Source: Deltaproteobacteria bacterium
GTDB taxonomy: Bacteria > Myxococcota_A > UBA796 > SXON01
DNA: 41,571 nt
Direction of reading: 5' to 3'
NCBI GenBank assembly: GCA_016875435.1
Contig: VGRE01000007.1
Span: forward strand, 1 to 41,571
Shown: positions 9,391-18,057 of the stretch, in pieces
How positions within the stretch are numbered: the first letter of the stretch is position 1
Layout of the letters: every line of letters begins with the position of its first letter
Made by a program: the position numbers and the translations under genes
Notes under the pieces: generated by a model
Told to the model about the DNA's origin: nothing
Database searches by the model: none
What the model saw: only the letters and a program-made list of their open reading frames with translations

Positions 9391-9780
9391 ATGTCGGTGC
9401 GCGTCGTCTGCGCCTGCATCCGCCGCGGGGCCACCGTGCTCGTGGCGCGCCGGGGCCCCCAGATGGAGCACGCCGGTACCTGGGAGTTCCCCGGGGGCAA
9501 GGTGGAGCCGGGCGAGGACGACCGCGACGCGCTCGCGCGGGAGATCGCCGAGGAACTCGGTTGCCGGGTGAGGGTGGGGCCGCTGGCGGGCGAGGGGACC
9601 ACCGGGCGCATACATCTCGTCGGCTACTGGTGCGAGGCGGTGGAGGAGCCCGTCGCCACCGAGCACGACCGCCTGGAGTGGGCGGAGATTCGCGCGCTCG
9701 GCGAGCTCCGCTGGGCACCGGCCGACGGGCCGATCATCGCGGCGATCCAGTCCGCGGCGCCCTACTCGACGACCGGGTGA
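9391..9780 (+). CDS. Nudix hydrolase, MutT-like
   Basis: A 129-aa Nudix pyrophosphohydrolase of MutT size. The Nudix box is intact: GGKVEPGEDD followed by REIAEELG fits GX5EX7REUXEEXGU. The N-terminal RVVCACIRRGATVLVARR and the TWEFPGG segment are typical of 8-oxo-dGTP diphosphatase MutT/CTP pyrophosphohydrolase NudG. It likely cleanses oxidised or other nucleotides; the exact substrate cannot be read from sequence. It begins 5 bp after the VWA gene and overlaps the convergent fxsA end by 19 bp. Confidence 0.92.
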   Translation: MSVRVVCACIRRGATVLVARRGPQMEHAGTWEFPGGKVEPGEDDRDALAREIAEELGCRVRVGPLAGEGTTGRIHLVGYWCEAVEEPVATEHDRLEWAEIRALGELRWAPADGPIIAAIQSAAPYSTTG

Positions 9781-10226
9781 TCGAACTTCTTCTCGGCCTC
9801 CTGTCGCGCGCGCATCGCGGGGCCGGGGGCGCCGTCCCCGACAAACGTGAATCCTCGTCGCGACAGGTACGCCCACGCCCGGTCTTTCACCCGCGGCGCG
9901 AGCCAGCGACGCGCCGGTGCCCAGAGGAGCACAATGCCGACGACGTCGGAGAGGTAGCCCGGGGTGACGAGCAGAACCGCGCCCACGAGCGCGAGGAGGC
10001 CCTCGACCAGCTTCACCGCCGGCGGCTCGCCGCGGCGCAGGCCCTCGAAGATCTCGCGAAGCACGGTGCCGCCGGCGCGCTTGCCTAGCCACGCGCCCAG
10101 GAGCCCCGCGAGCACGAGGGTACCCACCGTCTCCAGCGCCCCGAGCCGCGAGCCCACCTCGATGATCAGGTAGGTCTCCACCACCGGGACCACGGTGAAG
10201 AGCAAGAAGAGGACGGCCGCGATCAT
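9762..10226 (-). CDS. fxsA: FxsA family membrane protein
   Basis: A 154-aa cytoplasmic-membrane protein of the FxsA family, named for suppression of F-plasmid exclusion of phage T7 in E. coli; its normal cellular role is poorly known. Family hallmarks are the N-terminal helix FLLFTVVPVVETYLIIEVG, the glycine-rich TLVLAGLLGAWLGKRAG, and ALVGAVLLVTPGYLSDVVG, followed by a polar C-terminal tail. The ATG at 10226 overlaps the mazG stop (ATGA on the minus strand), so the two are translationally coupled. Its 3' end overlaps the convergent Nudix gene by 19 bp. Confidence 0.92.
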   Translation of the reverse strand: MIAAVLFLLFTVVPVVETYLIIEVGSRLGALETVGTLVLAGLLGAWLGKRAGGTVLREIFEGLRRGEPPAVKLVEGLLALVGAVLLVTPGYLSDVVGIVLLWAPARRWLAPRVKDRAWAYLSRRGFTFVGDGAPGPAMRARQEAEKKFDHPVVE

Positions 10227-10975
10227 TCCTCCTCCCGCTTGGCCGCTTGCCACCACGCTTCCAGCCGCTCCATGCCCGCCTCGGCGGGGTCGACGCCAAG
10301 AGCGGCCGCGCGCGCTTCCACGCTGCGGAAGCGCCTCTCGAAGCGCACGTTGGCCATGCGCAGCGCGTCTTCGCCGCTCACGCCCACCCAGCGGCCCAGG
10401 TTGCTCGCGGCGAGCAGCAAGTCGCCGTACTCGTGCGCCACGCGGGTGTTGTCGCCCTGGGCGAGGGCCTCGGCCAGCTCGCGGCGCTCCTCGTCGATCT
10501 TGTCGACCACGCCGCGCATGTCTGGCCAGTCGAAACCCACGGCGGCGACCTTCTCGGCAACCCGGTGGGCGCGCACCAGGGCGGGGAGGGAGGCGGGCAC
10601 GCCGTCGATGCGCGACCGTCCCGCGCGCGCCTTGCGACGCTCCCAGGCGGCGATGCCGCCGGGCTCCGGCTGCGCCTCGGTCGCGAACACGTGTGGATGT
10701 CGCGATACCATCTTGTCGACGATGGCGCTCTCCACGTCTTCGATGGAGAACTCGCCTCGCTCCTCGGCGAGGCGCGCGAGGAAGTACACCTGGAAGAGCA
10801 GGTCGCCGAGCTCCTCCTTGAGCTGGGTCGGCTCGCCCTCGTCGAGGGCCCCGAGCACCTCGTGGCACTCCTCCAGGAGGTAGGGCCGCATCGAGGCCTC
10901 GTCCTGGGCGCGGTCCCAGGGGCAGTCGCGGCGCAGGCGAGCCACGAGCGCGCGCAGGTCGGGAGTATCGGGCAC
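10223..10975 (-). CDS. mazG: Nucleoside triphosphate pyrophosphohydrolase MazG
   Basis: A 250-aa all-alpha NTP pyrophosphohydrolase that converts NTPs/dNTPs to monophosphates. The N-terminal signature CPWDRAQ (residues 18-24), the metal-binding EECHE and EELGDLL (ExxD), and a second MazG repeat with DEERRELAEAL and HEYGDLLLAA show the canonical tandem architecture. The RHPHVF segment is also characteristic. The length is close to E. coli MazG (263 aa). No ATG fits; the GTG at 10975 begins directly before the conserved region. It is coupled to fxsA by an ATGA overlap. Confidence 0.94.
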   Translation of the reverse strand: MPDTPDLRALVARLRRDCPWDRAQDEASMRPYLLEECHEVLGALDEGEPTQLKEELGDLLFQVYFLARLAEERGEFSIEDVESAIVDKMVSRHPHVFATEAQPEPGGIAAWERRKARAGRSRIDGVPASLPALVRAHRVAEKVAAVGFDWPDMRGVVDKIDEERRELAEALAQGDNTRVAHEYGDLLLAASNLGRWVGVSGEDALRMANVRFERRFRSVEARAAALGVDPAEAGMERLEAWWQAAKREEE

Positions 10976-11017
10976 GCCGCCAGAGTAAGCATCTCCGCGG
11001 CAGTTGGCCGTCATCGT

Positions 11018-11046
11018 TTGTGGTGGCGCTTCGCAGCAAGTAGACT
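11018..11046 (+). promoter_or_regulatory. Candidate promoter for the first membrane-protein gene
   Basis: TTGTGG (11018-11023) and TAGACT (11041-11046) are separated by 17 bp. The GTG start at 11055 lies 8 nt after the -10 box, so transcription would begin at or next to the start codon and the mRNA would be nearly leaderless. It sits in the gap between divergent mazG and this gene. Confidence 0.4.
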
Positions 11047-11054
11047 CCGCCACC

Positions 11055-12782
11055 GTGACCACGCCCGACGAAACGGCACCTCCCCCGTCGCGGGCCTTGC
11101 GCGAGGTGCTCGTGGCCGATGGGTGGGCAGCGGCGGCCGTCGTGGTCGCGACCGCACTACTGCACGGGTCGCTGCTGCTCTCGCCGGCCACGCGGATCAC
11201 CCACACGCAGTTCGCGGGCACGCATGGCTGGGCCCTTGACCGCATGGCGGCGCTGCTGGCGGGCGCCGCAACCTGGAGCAGTTGGACCCCGGCCGTGTCC
11301 TTCCCCGACGTCACATACGTGGCGCACATCGCCTGGGTGCCGGGGCTCGTCGCGGCGCCCTTCAACTGGGCCTTCGGGCCCGTGGTCGGCCTGAACGCTG
11401 CCACCGTGCTCTCGCCCGCCCTCGCCGTGCCGGTGGTGTCGGCCCTCGCTCGCCACTGGAGGCGGGCCACGCCTGCCTCGGCCGCGCTCGCTGGGGCCCT
11501 GTTCGCACTCTCGCCGCAGGCGATCGGGGCGCTCGCCAACGGGCAGCTGTGCAAGGCGCAGCTCTGGGCGGTGGCGATAGTGCCGCTCGCGATCAGCCTA
11601 GGCGGCCGGAGCTGGACCGGACTCCTCGCCGCCCCCCTGCTGGCGGCGTCGAGCGTGTACACGGAGCCAACCTACGCGCTCCTCGGCGCTTTGCTTGTCG
11701 TGCCCGTTGGCGCCTGGGAAGCCTGGCGCGAGCGGCGCCTCGTCGTCGCCGCTCGGCTGCTCCTGGCGGCGGCCGCCGTGGGCGCTGTCGACCTCGTGGC
11801 CAAGCGGTACTACGGCGTGGCCACCGGGGCCCTGTACGTACCTGCCCACCCGGTGCCGATCAACTGGTTCGAACATTACCTGCTTCAGGTCGCGACACCG
11901 GTAACGCTTGTCACCGGGCGAGCCTACGAGGCTCGGCTCGATCTCGTCGGGCACGTGGACTACGTCGGCCCGGGCGCGCTGGCCGTGCTCGCCGTCGCGC
12001 TGGTCTGCCGTGGGACGGGGCGCGGGCTGGTGGCCCTGGCTGCGGCGCTGGGGCTGGTGCTCGCGCTGGGCGAGTGGCTCGTCACGCTCGATGGGCCGGT
12101 GCGAGTCGGGGGTCGTGAGCTGGCCCTGCCCGCGCGGGCGCTCGCCGCCGTCGGCTTTCCACTCGCGGATTCGGGCCAGTACTACCGCGCGCTGGTGCTG
12201 GCGTGGCTGGCCGTGGCGCTCGCCGTCGCCAGCGCCCGTCCGCGGGTGGCGGCCCTGCTCGCGCTGGTGCTCGTGGGCGACGGGCTCCGGGCCACGCGAA
12301 ACCTGTGGCCGGTGCCTGCGGCCGACTACTCCGCCGCGCACTGCTTCACGCCGCTCTCGCGCAACCCGGGGAAGGTGGGCCAGCGGTTGCGACGATGCCA
12401 GCAACTGGTGGAGGAGTGTGCCACCTGGGTGCCCATCGTCACCGAGGGGGGCTCGTGGCGACTCGACCTGCCTCGGAAGCCCGGCCTGTACGAGGCGGGC
12501 CGCCGCGAGCTTGCCACGGCCCTCGACGGCTTGCCAACCTCCGATCCCCCCGCGGCCCACTTCGACAGCCGCCCCGCCGATTTCCTCGTCTCCACCTACG
12601 CCCATATCGAGCCCTCCGCGCTCCTGGAGCAGCTGCAGCGAGATGGAGTGCGCCGGGTGGCCGCGTGGGGCGTGCTCGAGGCGGGCGATGCCGCGCTCGT
12701 GGCGAGTATGCTGGGGGCTCCCACCTGTAGCGGCGGCGGGGTGAGCACCTGGGACATCCCCCTCGCGACGGGTGCACGGTGA
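11055..12782 (+). CDS. Large polytopic membrane protein, GT-C-like
   Basis: A 575-aa protein of roughly a dozen hydrophobic helices (for example AAAVVVATALLHGSLLLSPA and GLVALAAALGLVLALGEWLV), with a soluble C-terminal region of about 170 aa rich in Cys (HCFTPLSRNPGKVG, RCQQLVEEC). Size, helix pattern and context resemble lipid-linked-sugar glycosyltransferases of the GT-C superfamily, but I see no diagnostic motif, so the function is inferred. The GTG at 11055 is preferred over an in-frame TTG at 11004 because the candidate -10 box at 11041-11046 lies between them. It couples to the next membrane protein by a GTGA overlap. Confidence 0.7.
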   Translation: MTTPDETAPPPSRALREVLVADGWAAAAVVVATALLHGSLLLSPATRITHTQFAGTHGWALDRMAALLAGAATWSSWTPAVSFPDVTYVAHIAWVPGLVAAPFNWAFGPVVGLNAATVLSPALAVPVVSALARHWRRATPASAALAGALFALSPQAIGALANGQLCKAQLWAVAIVPLAISLGGRSWTGLLAAPLLAASSVYTEPTYALLGALLVVPVGAWEAWRERRLVVAARLLLAAAAVGAVDLVAKRYYGVATGALYVPAHPVPINWFEHYLLQVATPVTLVTGRAYEARLDLVGHVDYVGPGALAVLAVALVCRGTGRGLVALAAALGLVLALGEWLVTLDGPVRVGGRELALPARALAAVGFPLADSGQYYRALVLAWLAVALAVASARPRVAALLALVLVGDGLRATRNLWPVPAADYSAAHCFTPLSRNPGKVGQRLRRCQQLVEECATWVPIVTEGGSWRLDLPRKPGLYEAGRRELATALDGLPTSDPPAAHFDSRPADFLVSTYAHIEPSALLEQLQRDGVRRVAAWGVLEAGDAALVASMLGAPTCSGGGVSTWDIPLATGAR

Positions 12783-14503
12783 ATCGGGGAGGCATCCCAA
12801 CGACGCTGGCGCTCTTGATGATCCTGGTGGGCGCCCTGGCCGCGATTCGTTTCGCGCTGGGGGAGGGGCCCGACATCGAGTCGGATGGCAACGGCCTGCG
12901 TCTCGCCCGCGCCTTGGCCTTCCTGGAGTCGGGGCGTGCCGAGTTCCTCGAGCGCTGGGGCGAGCCCATCTGGGATTACGCCGTGCCCCTCCCGGAGGGT
13001 GCGCCCTCGCCCTACCCGCCGCTGCCGTCGCTGGTGCTCGCGCCGGCGCTGCTGTTCGCGGGGCCCGGGGCGACAGGCCAGCGACTCGCCGCGGTCACCG
13101 CGCTGGTCCTGCTCGGCCTCGGTACGCTCCGCGCGGGCCGGGCCACCGGGGGGCCGTGGGGTGGTGTCATCGCGACAGCACTCGCACTCGGTTCGCCGGT
13201 CGTCGTGGCCACGAGCCGATTGCCTTGCGGCGAGATCGTCGCCGCCGCGGCGATGGCCTGGGCCGTTGGGGCGATCGTCGACCTGGCCGCCGGAAGGGGC
13301 GAGGGCTGGGAAGCCGGCCTTGCCCTCGGCGCCGCCTTGCTCGCGAAGTGGACGAACGCGCCGCTCCTTGCCGCGCCGGCGCTGGTGCTCGCGGTCGCGG
13401 CGTCCCGGGGCGCCGGGTGGCGCTGGGGCCTGGCGACGGTGGGCCTTGGCCTCCTGGAGGTGGGCCTGCTGGCGGGGGCCGCCAAGGGCGCGGTGGCGGC
13501 CCACGTGCCGGGGATCGTCGCGGTGCTCGGGGGCGCGCTCATCGTGGGCGCGAGCCGCGCCGTTCGCGGCCAGCCCGGGGTGGCAGCGGCGCGAGTCCTG
13601 GCTGTCGGCAACGCCCTCGCCGCGCCCTGGTACGGCTACGCCGCCACTGCGATCCTCGCGCACGTGGAGGGGCACGTGGCCGCCTCGGTACCGGCCGCGC
13701 CCCAGCAAGCGGAGGTCTTCGCCCTGCTCGCGGTCTACGCCTGCACCCCGGGGGCCAGCAGCTTCCTCTTGCTCGGGCTCCTGGGCGTGGCATGGGTGCC
13801 CGGCCGGCTTGCGCCGCTCGGTGTGGCCGCCGCCGCGCTGGTGGGCCTCTGGGGGGCCTTCGCAGCGGGCCGTGTCCACGGCTTCTTCACCGGGCAGGCG
13901 CAGGATCGACTGCTGGTGGCGTACGCCGTGCTCGCCGCGTGCTTCGCGGCGCGCGGCGCGCTGGTCTGGCGGCTGGGTCCCCTCGTGGGCACCGCTGCCC
14001 TGGCCGTCGGCCTCGTCGCCACGCTCGCCCCGCACCTGGGCGCAGGGGGCCAGCCTCTGCGCCAGTTCCACGGGGCACGCAGCTGCGGCGTGAGCGCCGA
14101 TCCCGCGGAGCGAGGGTATCGCTGGCTCGTCCCCGGGCTGGCCATCGCATCCGGTCCTCGAGTCGGCCAGGCCGACCCGGCGCTCGAGGCGCTGGTGGCG
14201 GTCCTCCCCCGTCGTGACGCACCGATGCTGACCGGGCTCCTCTTCGACGCCGACGACTGCGAGCTGGGCGAGGGGCGCCTGCTGCGGCTGGCCGAGACCG
14301 GCCGCGTGGTGAGCGTGGGACCGCGCGCCGACGCCGAGGTGATCCGGGCCTGGCTGCGCGACCGGGCGGCGCGAGTGGACGAGTTCGTGGCCTGGGGCGG
14401 GCGGTCGAGCGACGTGCTCTCGGCGGTGGCGGCGGCCGAGGGCTGGCCCGCGCCCGTGAGGCAAGGCGCGGTTGCTGTCGCCGTTCCCGGGCGAGCACCA
14501 TAG
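12779..14503 (+). CDS. Second large polytopic membrane protein, GT-C-like
   Basis: A 574-aa multi-helix membrane protein. After an N-terminal helix (TTLALLMILVGALAAIRFAL) comes a loop with SDGNGLRLARALAFLE and a PSPYPPLPSLVLAPALL segment, a layout seen in GT-C dolichol/undecaprenol-sugar transferases and PMT-like proteins where the first loop carries acidic residues (GPDIESD). A stretch LALGAALLAKWTNAPLLAAP resembles the 'surviving-K-W-T' region of ArnT/PMT-type enzymes. The C-terminal ~120 aa are soluble. The start is GTG overlapping the upstream stop (GTGA, 12779-12782). The SGNH gene follows 13 bp after. Glycosyl transfer is an inference. Confidence 0.72.
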   Translation: MNRGGIPTTLALLMILVGALAAIRFALGEGPDIESDGNGLRLARALAFLESGRAEFLERWGEPIWDYAVPLPEGAPSPYPPLPSLVLAPALLFAGPGATGQRLAAVTALVLLGLGTLRAGRATGGPWGGVIATALALGSPVVVATSRLPCGEIVAAAAMAWAVGAIVDLAAGRGEGWEAGLALGAALLAKWTNAPLLAAPALVLAVAASRGAGWRWGLATVGLGLLEVGLLAGAAKGAVAAHVPGIVAVLGGALIVGASRAVRGQPGVAAARVLAVGNALAAPWYGYAATAILAHVEGHVAASVPAAPQQAEVFALLAVYACTPGASSFLLLGLLGVAWVPGRLAPLGVAAAALVGLWGAFAAGRVHGFFTGQAQDRLLVAYAVLAACFAARGALVWRLGPLVGTAALAVGLVATLAPHLGAGGQPLRQFHGARSCGVSADPAERGYRWLVPGLAIASGPRVGQADPALEALVAVLPRRDAPMLTGLLFDADDCELGEGRLLRLAETGRVVSVGPRADAEVIRAWLRDRAARVDEFVAWGGRSSDVLSAVAAAEGWPAPVRQGAVAVAVPGRAP

Positions 14504-14516
14504 GACCGGGTGAACC

Positions 14517-16148
14517 GTGGCTCGCTGGACTCGTCGTTTCCTTCTCCTCCTCGGCAGCAGCCTGCTTGGGCTCGTGGCGCTCGAGCTTGGCGTGCGGCTC
14601 AGCTGGGACAACATGCCCGACGCCGTGTACCCCAACGACACGGGCTGCTGCGGGGGCTACACGCTCCGCAAGAACGTGGACGGCCACGACCTCTTCCACC
14701 GTTTCCACCACAACTCGCTCGGCTACCGCGGTCCCGAGTACGCGCCGCGCCCGCAGGGCAAGCTGCGGGTGGCGGTGGTGGGCGACTCCTTCGTGTACGG
14801 CGTGGCGGTGTCCGGGGCCGATGCCATTCCTGGGAGGCTGGAAGCCCGGCTCCTCGACCGGGGGCTGGAGGCCGAGGTGGTCAACGCGGGCATGCCAGGC
14901 AACAACCTCGAGTACGACCTCGCGCGAGTGCGTGGCACGGTCCGCGACTACCATCCCGACATCGTCTCGCTGGTGCTGCTGTACAACGACTTCGAGGAGG
15001 CGAAATCCCAGCTCGGTCGCGGCGGCGGTTTCGATAGCGCGCGGGTGAAGCCCACCGGCGAGCGCAACCGCATGGGCGACCTCGCGGAGTGGATGTTGCC
15101 CCGGGTCGACGCGGGCGACCCGCGTTTCGGCCCCCGCGCCACGCAACCCGCCCCCTACGAGTGGCGCTACGGCCTGGCCCGGTGGTGGCGCACTTACATG
15201 TTCCTCGGCCTGAACTTCCGCAAGCTGGGGACGGACTGGGGGCTGGCCGAGCGAGAGTTCACCCTGCTCCACGTCGACAGCCGCCAGGTGGAGGCCGTGG
15301 CCTGGAGCCGGCTACGCGACACGCTGGCCGAGGTGGTGGCGCTTGGCAAGACCGAGGGTTTCCGGCTGGTTGTGAGTATCTTCATGGATGGCCCGATCGA
15401 GGGAATCCCCGCGCTCAAGCTCCGCGAGGCGATCACCGCGTCGGGCGCCGCCCACATCGATCTCGCCCCCTTGTGGGGCGATCTCAGCAACTACAACCGT
15501 GAGTTCTCGTTTCGATTCGACAACCACCCCAACCGACGGGCCAACGACATGGCTGCCGAGGTGATCGAGCACGGCCTCGGGGCGCTCGGCTGGCTGCCGG
15601 GCAGCCCGTTGCCCGACGACTCGGCGTTCATGGCCCAGCACCAGCAAGCCGAGGCGAGCTACCTCGCGCGACAGGAAACCATTGCCGCTGAGCAAAGAGC
15701 GCAGCTCGACGCGTGGCGCGAGGGTTTCAGCGCCTGGCTCGCCGGGGAGGAGCGCGACGACCAACTGCGGCGCCGCCAGGCGAACCAGTGGCTTTTCGGC
15801 TGGGTCGATCCCACGCTCGACATGCGCGTTCGTGGCAAGCTCCTCTCGGCGGAGGGCGGCTTCTTCCTGCGTGCCGCCGAGGTGTCGGCCAGCCTCCGCG
15901 TGCAGGGCACTCGGCTCGCCGCTGGCGGCATCGAGCTCCGGGCCGAGTGCGATGGTGTCGCGACATCGCCACCCCAATCCGAGCTTCCAGCCGAGTTCGA
16001 CATCGCGCTCGCGCTCGCGCGCCCGGTGCGGCCGGGCGAGGTGGTGGAATGTGTGCTCCGCGTCGAGGGCCGGGGGCCCACGTCGCCTCATGGCTCGCAG
16101 GCACAGGTGGCGATATCGCGCCTCGAGCTCGCGGCTGCGATACCCTGA
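14517..16148 (+). CDS. Membrane-anchored SGNH-fold protein with extra C-terminal domain (SGNH-1)
   Basis: 543 aa. An N-terminal helix (FLLLLGSSLLGLVALELGV) anchors or exports the protein. The SGNH hydrolase fold follows: block I VAVVGDSFVYG with S91, block II NAGMPGNNLEYD, LLYNDFEE near block III, and block V FDNHPN with D335 and H337. This is the set of residues expected for an acyl esterase or acyltransferase acting on glycans. Beyond residue ~360 is an additional ~180 aa: a charged helix (RQETIAAEQRAQLDAWREGF) and a beta-rich end, possibly a carbohydrate-binding module. The GTG at 14517 is chosen because it precedes the anchor. It is the first of four SGNH-type genes. Confidence 0.85.
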   Translation: MARWTRRFLLLLGSSLLGLVALELGVRLSWDNMPDAVYPNDTGCCGGYTLRKNVDGHDLFHRFHHNSLGYRGPEYAPRPQGKLRVAVVGDSFVYGVAVSGADAIPGRLEARLLDRGLEAEVVNAGMPGNNLEYDLARVRGTVRDYHPDIVSLVLLYNDFEEAKSQLGRGGGFDSARVKPTGERNRMGDLAEWMLPRVDAGDPRFGPRATQPAPYEWRYGLARWWRTYMFLGLNFRKLGTDWGLAEREFTLLHVDSRQVEAVAWSRLRDTLAEVVALGKTEGFRLVVSIFMDGPIEGIPALKLREAITASGAAHIDLAPLWGDLSNYNREFSFRFDNHPNRRANDMAAEVIEHGLGALGWLPGSPLPDDSAFMAQHQQAEASYLARQETIAAEQRAQLDAWREGFSAWLAGEERDDQLRRRQANQWLFGWVDPTLDMRVRGKLLSAEGGFFLRAAEVSASLRVQGTRLAAGGIELRAECDGVATSPPQSELPAEFDIALALARPVRPGEVVECVLRVEGRGPTSPHGSQAQVAISRLELAAAIP

Positions 16149-16166
16149 CGTCGGCTAGGGATCGCG

Positions 16167-17216
16167 ATGCGCCGCGCTCGTCTCTTGGCGTTCTCCTTGC
16201 TGGTCCTCGCCCTGGTGGTGGCGGCGGGCGAGGGTGTTTGCCGCGCCCTTTGGACCGAGCAACAGGTGGCGCCGCTCGACCCTGCCAACGTCATATTCCG
16301 CGATCATCCCACGTTGTTCTGGGTGCAGCGCCCCTTCCTCGACGAGAAGATGCGGCCCCACGGCAGGCTCCGCACCAACAGCCTCGGGCTGCGCAACGAG
16401 GAAGTGGCACTCCCGCGCCCGCCGGGCGTCTACCGCATCCTCTCGCTGGGGGAGTCGAGCACCTGGGGCGCCTCGGTGGACCTCCAGGACACCTACAGCA
16501 AACGATTCCAGCAGCTGCTCAACCAAGACCGCCACGTCCGCGGCGGGCCCACCTACGAGGTGATCAACGCCGGCGTCGGCGCCTACTCGTCCTGGCAGTC
16601 GAGCGTCTACCTGCGCGAGTCCGGCCTCGCGCTCGACCCGCAGATGGTGCTGGTCTACCACCTGAAGAACGACCGGCTGCCTCGTGGCGTGGTCGACCGG
16701 CACAATTACCTGTACTCGGTGAGCAGCACCGACCGGCGCCTCTACGAGCGGCGTCGCCTGATGGCGCCTGCGCTGAACGTACTCTACGAGTCGCGACTAT
16801 ACTTCGCTCTTCGACGGTGGGGGATGCTGACGTTCTTCCGCCAGTCGGCCCAGGTGCCGCCGGGCCAGTCGATCCCCGGGCTCGGCGCGCGGGTGCCCGA
16901 CGAGGACCGGCTCGCTGCCCTCTCCTCGATGGCCGAGGTGTGCAAGGCCAGGGGCGTCCGGATGGTCGTGATCAAGCCGGTGTACGGCACCGCCGAGCCC
17001 GACGAACTGCTCGCCGCCTTCGCGGCCGATCACCAGCTTCCGTTCATCGACCTCGCCGCCGTGAAGGACAGTGGCGCCTGGGGAACGAACAACACCGCCC
17101 TCTTTAACGACCTGGTGCACCCCTCCGCGGACGGTCACCGACTCATCGCCCGAGCGATCTACGCGGCGCTGGATACGCAAGGCATACTGGCGAGGATGAC
17201 CCCACCCGGGAAGTAG
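16167..17216 (+). CDS. SGNH-fold hydrolase/acyltransferase-like protein (SGNH-2)
   Basis: 349 aa with an N-terminal membrane helix (LLAFSLLVLALVVAAGEGV). Block I is ILSLGESSTWGAS, with GES instead of GDS and nucleophile S97; block II is VINAGVGAYSSWQS; the conserved block V pair is DLVHP with D315 and H318. An intervening TNSLGLRNEE motif, common to this subfamily, precedes block I. It begins 18 bp after SGNH-1 in the same operon and ends 24 bp before the convergent lipoprotein stop. Extracytoplasmic de-acylation or acyl transfer on a glycan is inferred from the fold. Confidence 0.86.
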   Translation: MRRARLLAFSLLVLALVVAAGEGVCRALWTEQQVAPLDPANVIFRDHPTLFWVQRPFLDEKMRPHGRLRTNSLGLRNEEVALPRPPGVYRILSLGESSTWGASVDLQDTYSKRFQQLLNQDRHVRGGPTYEVINAGVGAYSSWQSSVYLRESGLALDPQMVLVYHLKNDRLPRGVVDRHNYLYSVSSTDRRLYERRRLMAPALNVLYESRLYFALRRWGMLTFFRQSAQVPPGQSIPGLGARVPDEDRLAALSSMAEVCKARGVRMVVIKPVYGTAEPDELLAAFAADHQLPFIDLAAVKDSGAWGTNNTALFNDLVHPSADGHRLIARAIYAALDTQGILARMTPPGK

Positions 17217-17240
17217 CCCACGGGCTTGCTGACGGACGGG

Positions 17241-18008
17241 CTAGCCGGGCGCGCCGCCGCCGGCCGCCGGGGCGCTTCCACCCGCCGGCTTCTTCGGCGT
17301 GGCGCCGGGAGACGGTTGCTGGCCCCCCATCTCGTCGGGCTCGGTGGGGTCGGGCTGCGGCCCGGAGAGCGTGTTGGCGCTCTCGGTGGCAGCGGGCGCG
17401 GCGCCCGAGCCATCCTTCAGGGTGACGTTGACGCCGGTGACCGGGACCTGCGCCACGGTGACCGTGACTTCGCCGGCGGGCTCGTAGGTGGAGGGCCCGT
17501 TGTTGTCGGAGTCGATGAAGGCCGAAACACGCACTTCGCCGAGGTCTTTCGGAGCCTCGACCTCCCAGGGCCCCACCTTGTCGAGCGAGAGCACGTGGAG
17601 AATCTGGTTTTCCTTGTTGAGCAGGTCGACCCGGAGCTTGCCAGAAATCTTGCCACTGTAGGCGATGGTGCCGCTCAGCTTCACACCCGTGCCGGGCGTG
17701 ACCTTGAACGACTGCGGCCCACCCGCGTTCGGCATGACTGGCCCCGACGGCGCGGCCCCGGCCTGGCCGCCGGCTGGCGCCGCGCCCATCCCCCCCGAGG
17801 CACCCATTGCAGGATCGGCCGCCGGGGGCGGCGCGCCCTCGGCACCCTCGGGTGGCGCGGCACCGTTGGGCGCCCCCGGACCACCGCCCTGGTTGACGGG
17901 AGGCGGCGGGAGGGCGACAGGGGCGTCGGAGGGACAACCGGCGAGCAGGGAAAGGGTCAGTGACAGCAACAAAGAGCACCTCGTGGGTTGGCACCTAACC
18001 TCTCTCAC
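17241..18008 (-). CDS. Pro/Gly/Ala-rich lipoprotein with a transthyretin-like beta domain
   Basis: 255 aa from the GTG at 18008. A lipoprotein signal (LLLSLTLSLLAGC) leads into ~80 residues of low-complexity Pro/Gly/Ala. A beta-sandwich then starts near KVTPGTGVKLSGTIAYSG and contains ISGKLRVDLL and VRVSAFIDSDNNGPST, resembling carboxypeptidase-regulatory/transthyretin-like domains. It ends in another Pro/Gly/Ala-rich tail. The start is uncertain: a TTG at 17972 has a better GAGG ribosome-binding site but would leave no basic residues before the lipobox. The gene sits on the opposite strand inside the SGNH block. Function is unknown; surface or periplasmic location is inferred. Confidence 0.8.
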   Translation of the reverse strand: MREVRCQPTRCSLLLSLTLSLLAGCPSDAPVALPPPPVNQGGGPGAPNGAAPPEGAEGAPPPAADPAMGASGGMGAAPAGGQAGAAPSGPVMPNAGGPQSFKVTPGTGVKLSGTIAYSGKISGKLRVDLLNKENQILHVLSLDKVGPWEVEAPKDLGEVRVSAFIDSDNNGPSTYEPAGEVTVTVAQVPVTGVNVTLKDGSGAAPAATESANTLSGPQPDPTEPDEMGGQQPSPGATPKKPAGGSAPAAGGGAPG

Positions 18009-18057
18009 GCGTCCGGGGAAGGCAACAGGGCGCGGACGGCGATATCGGGCGGGTGGG

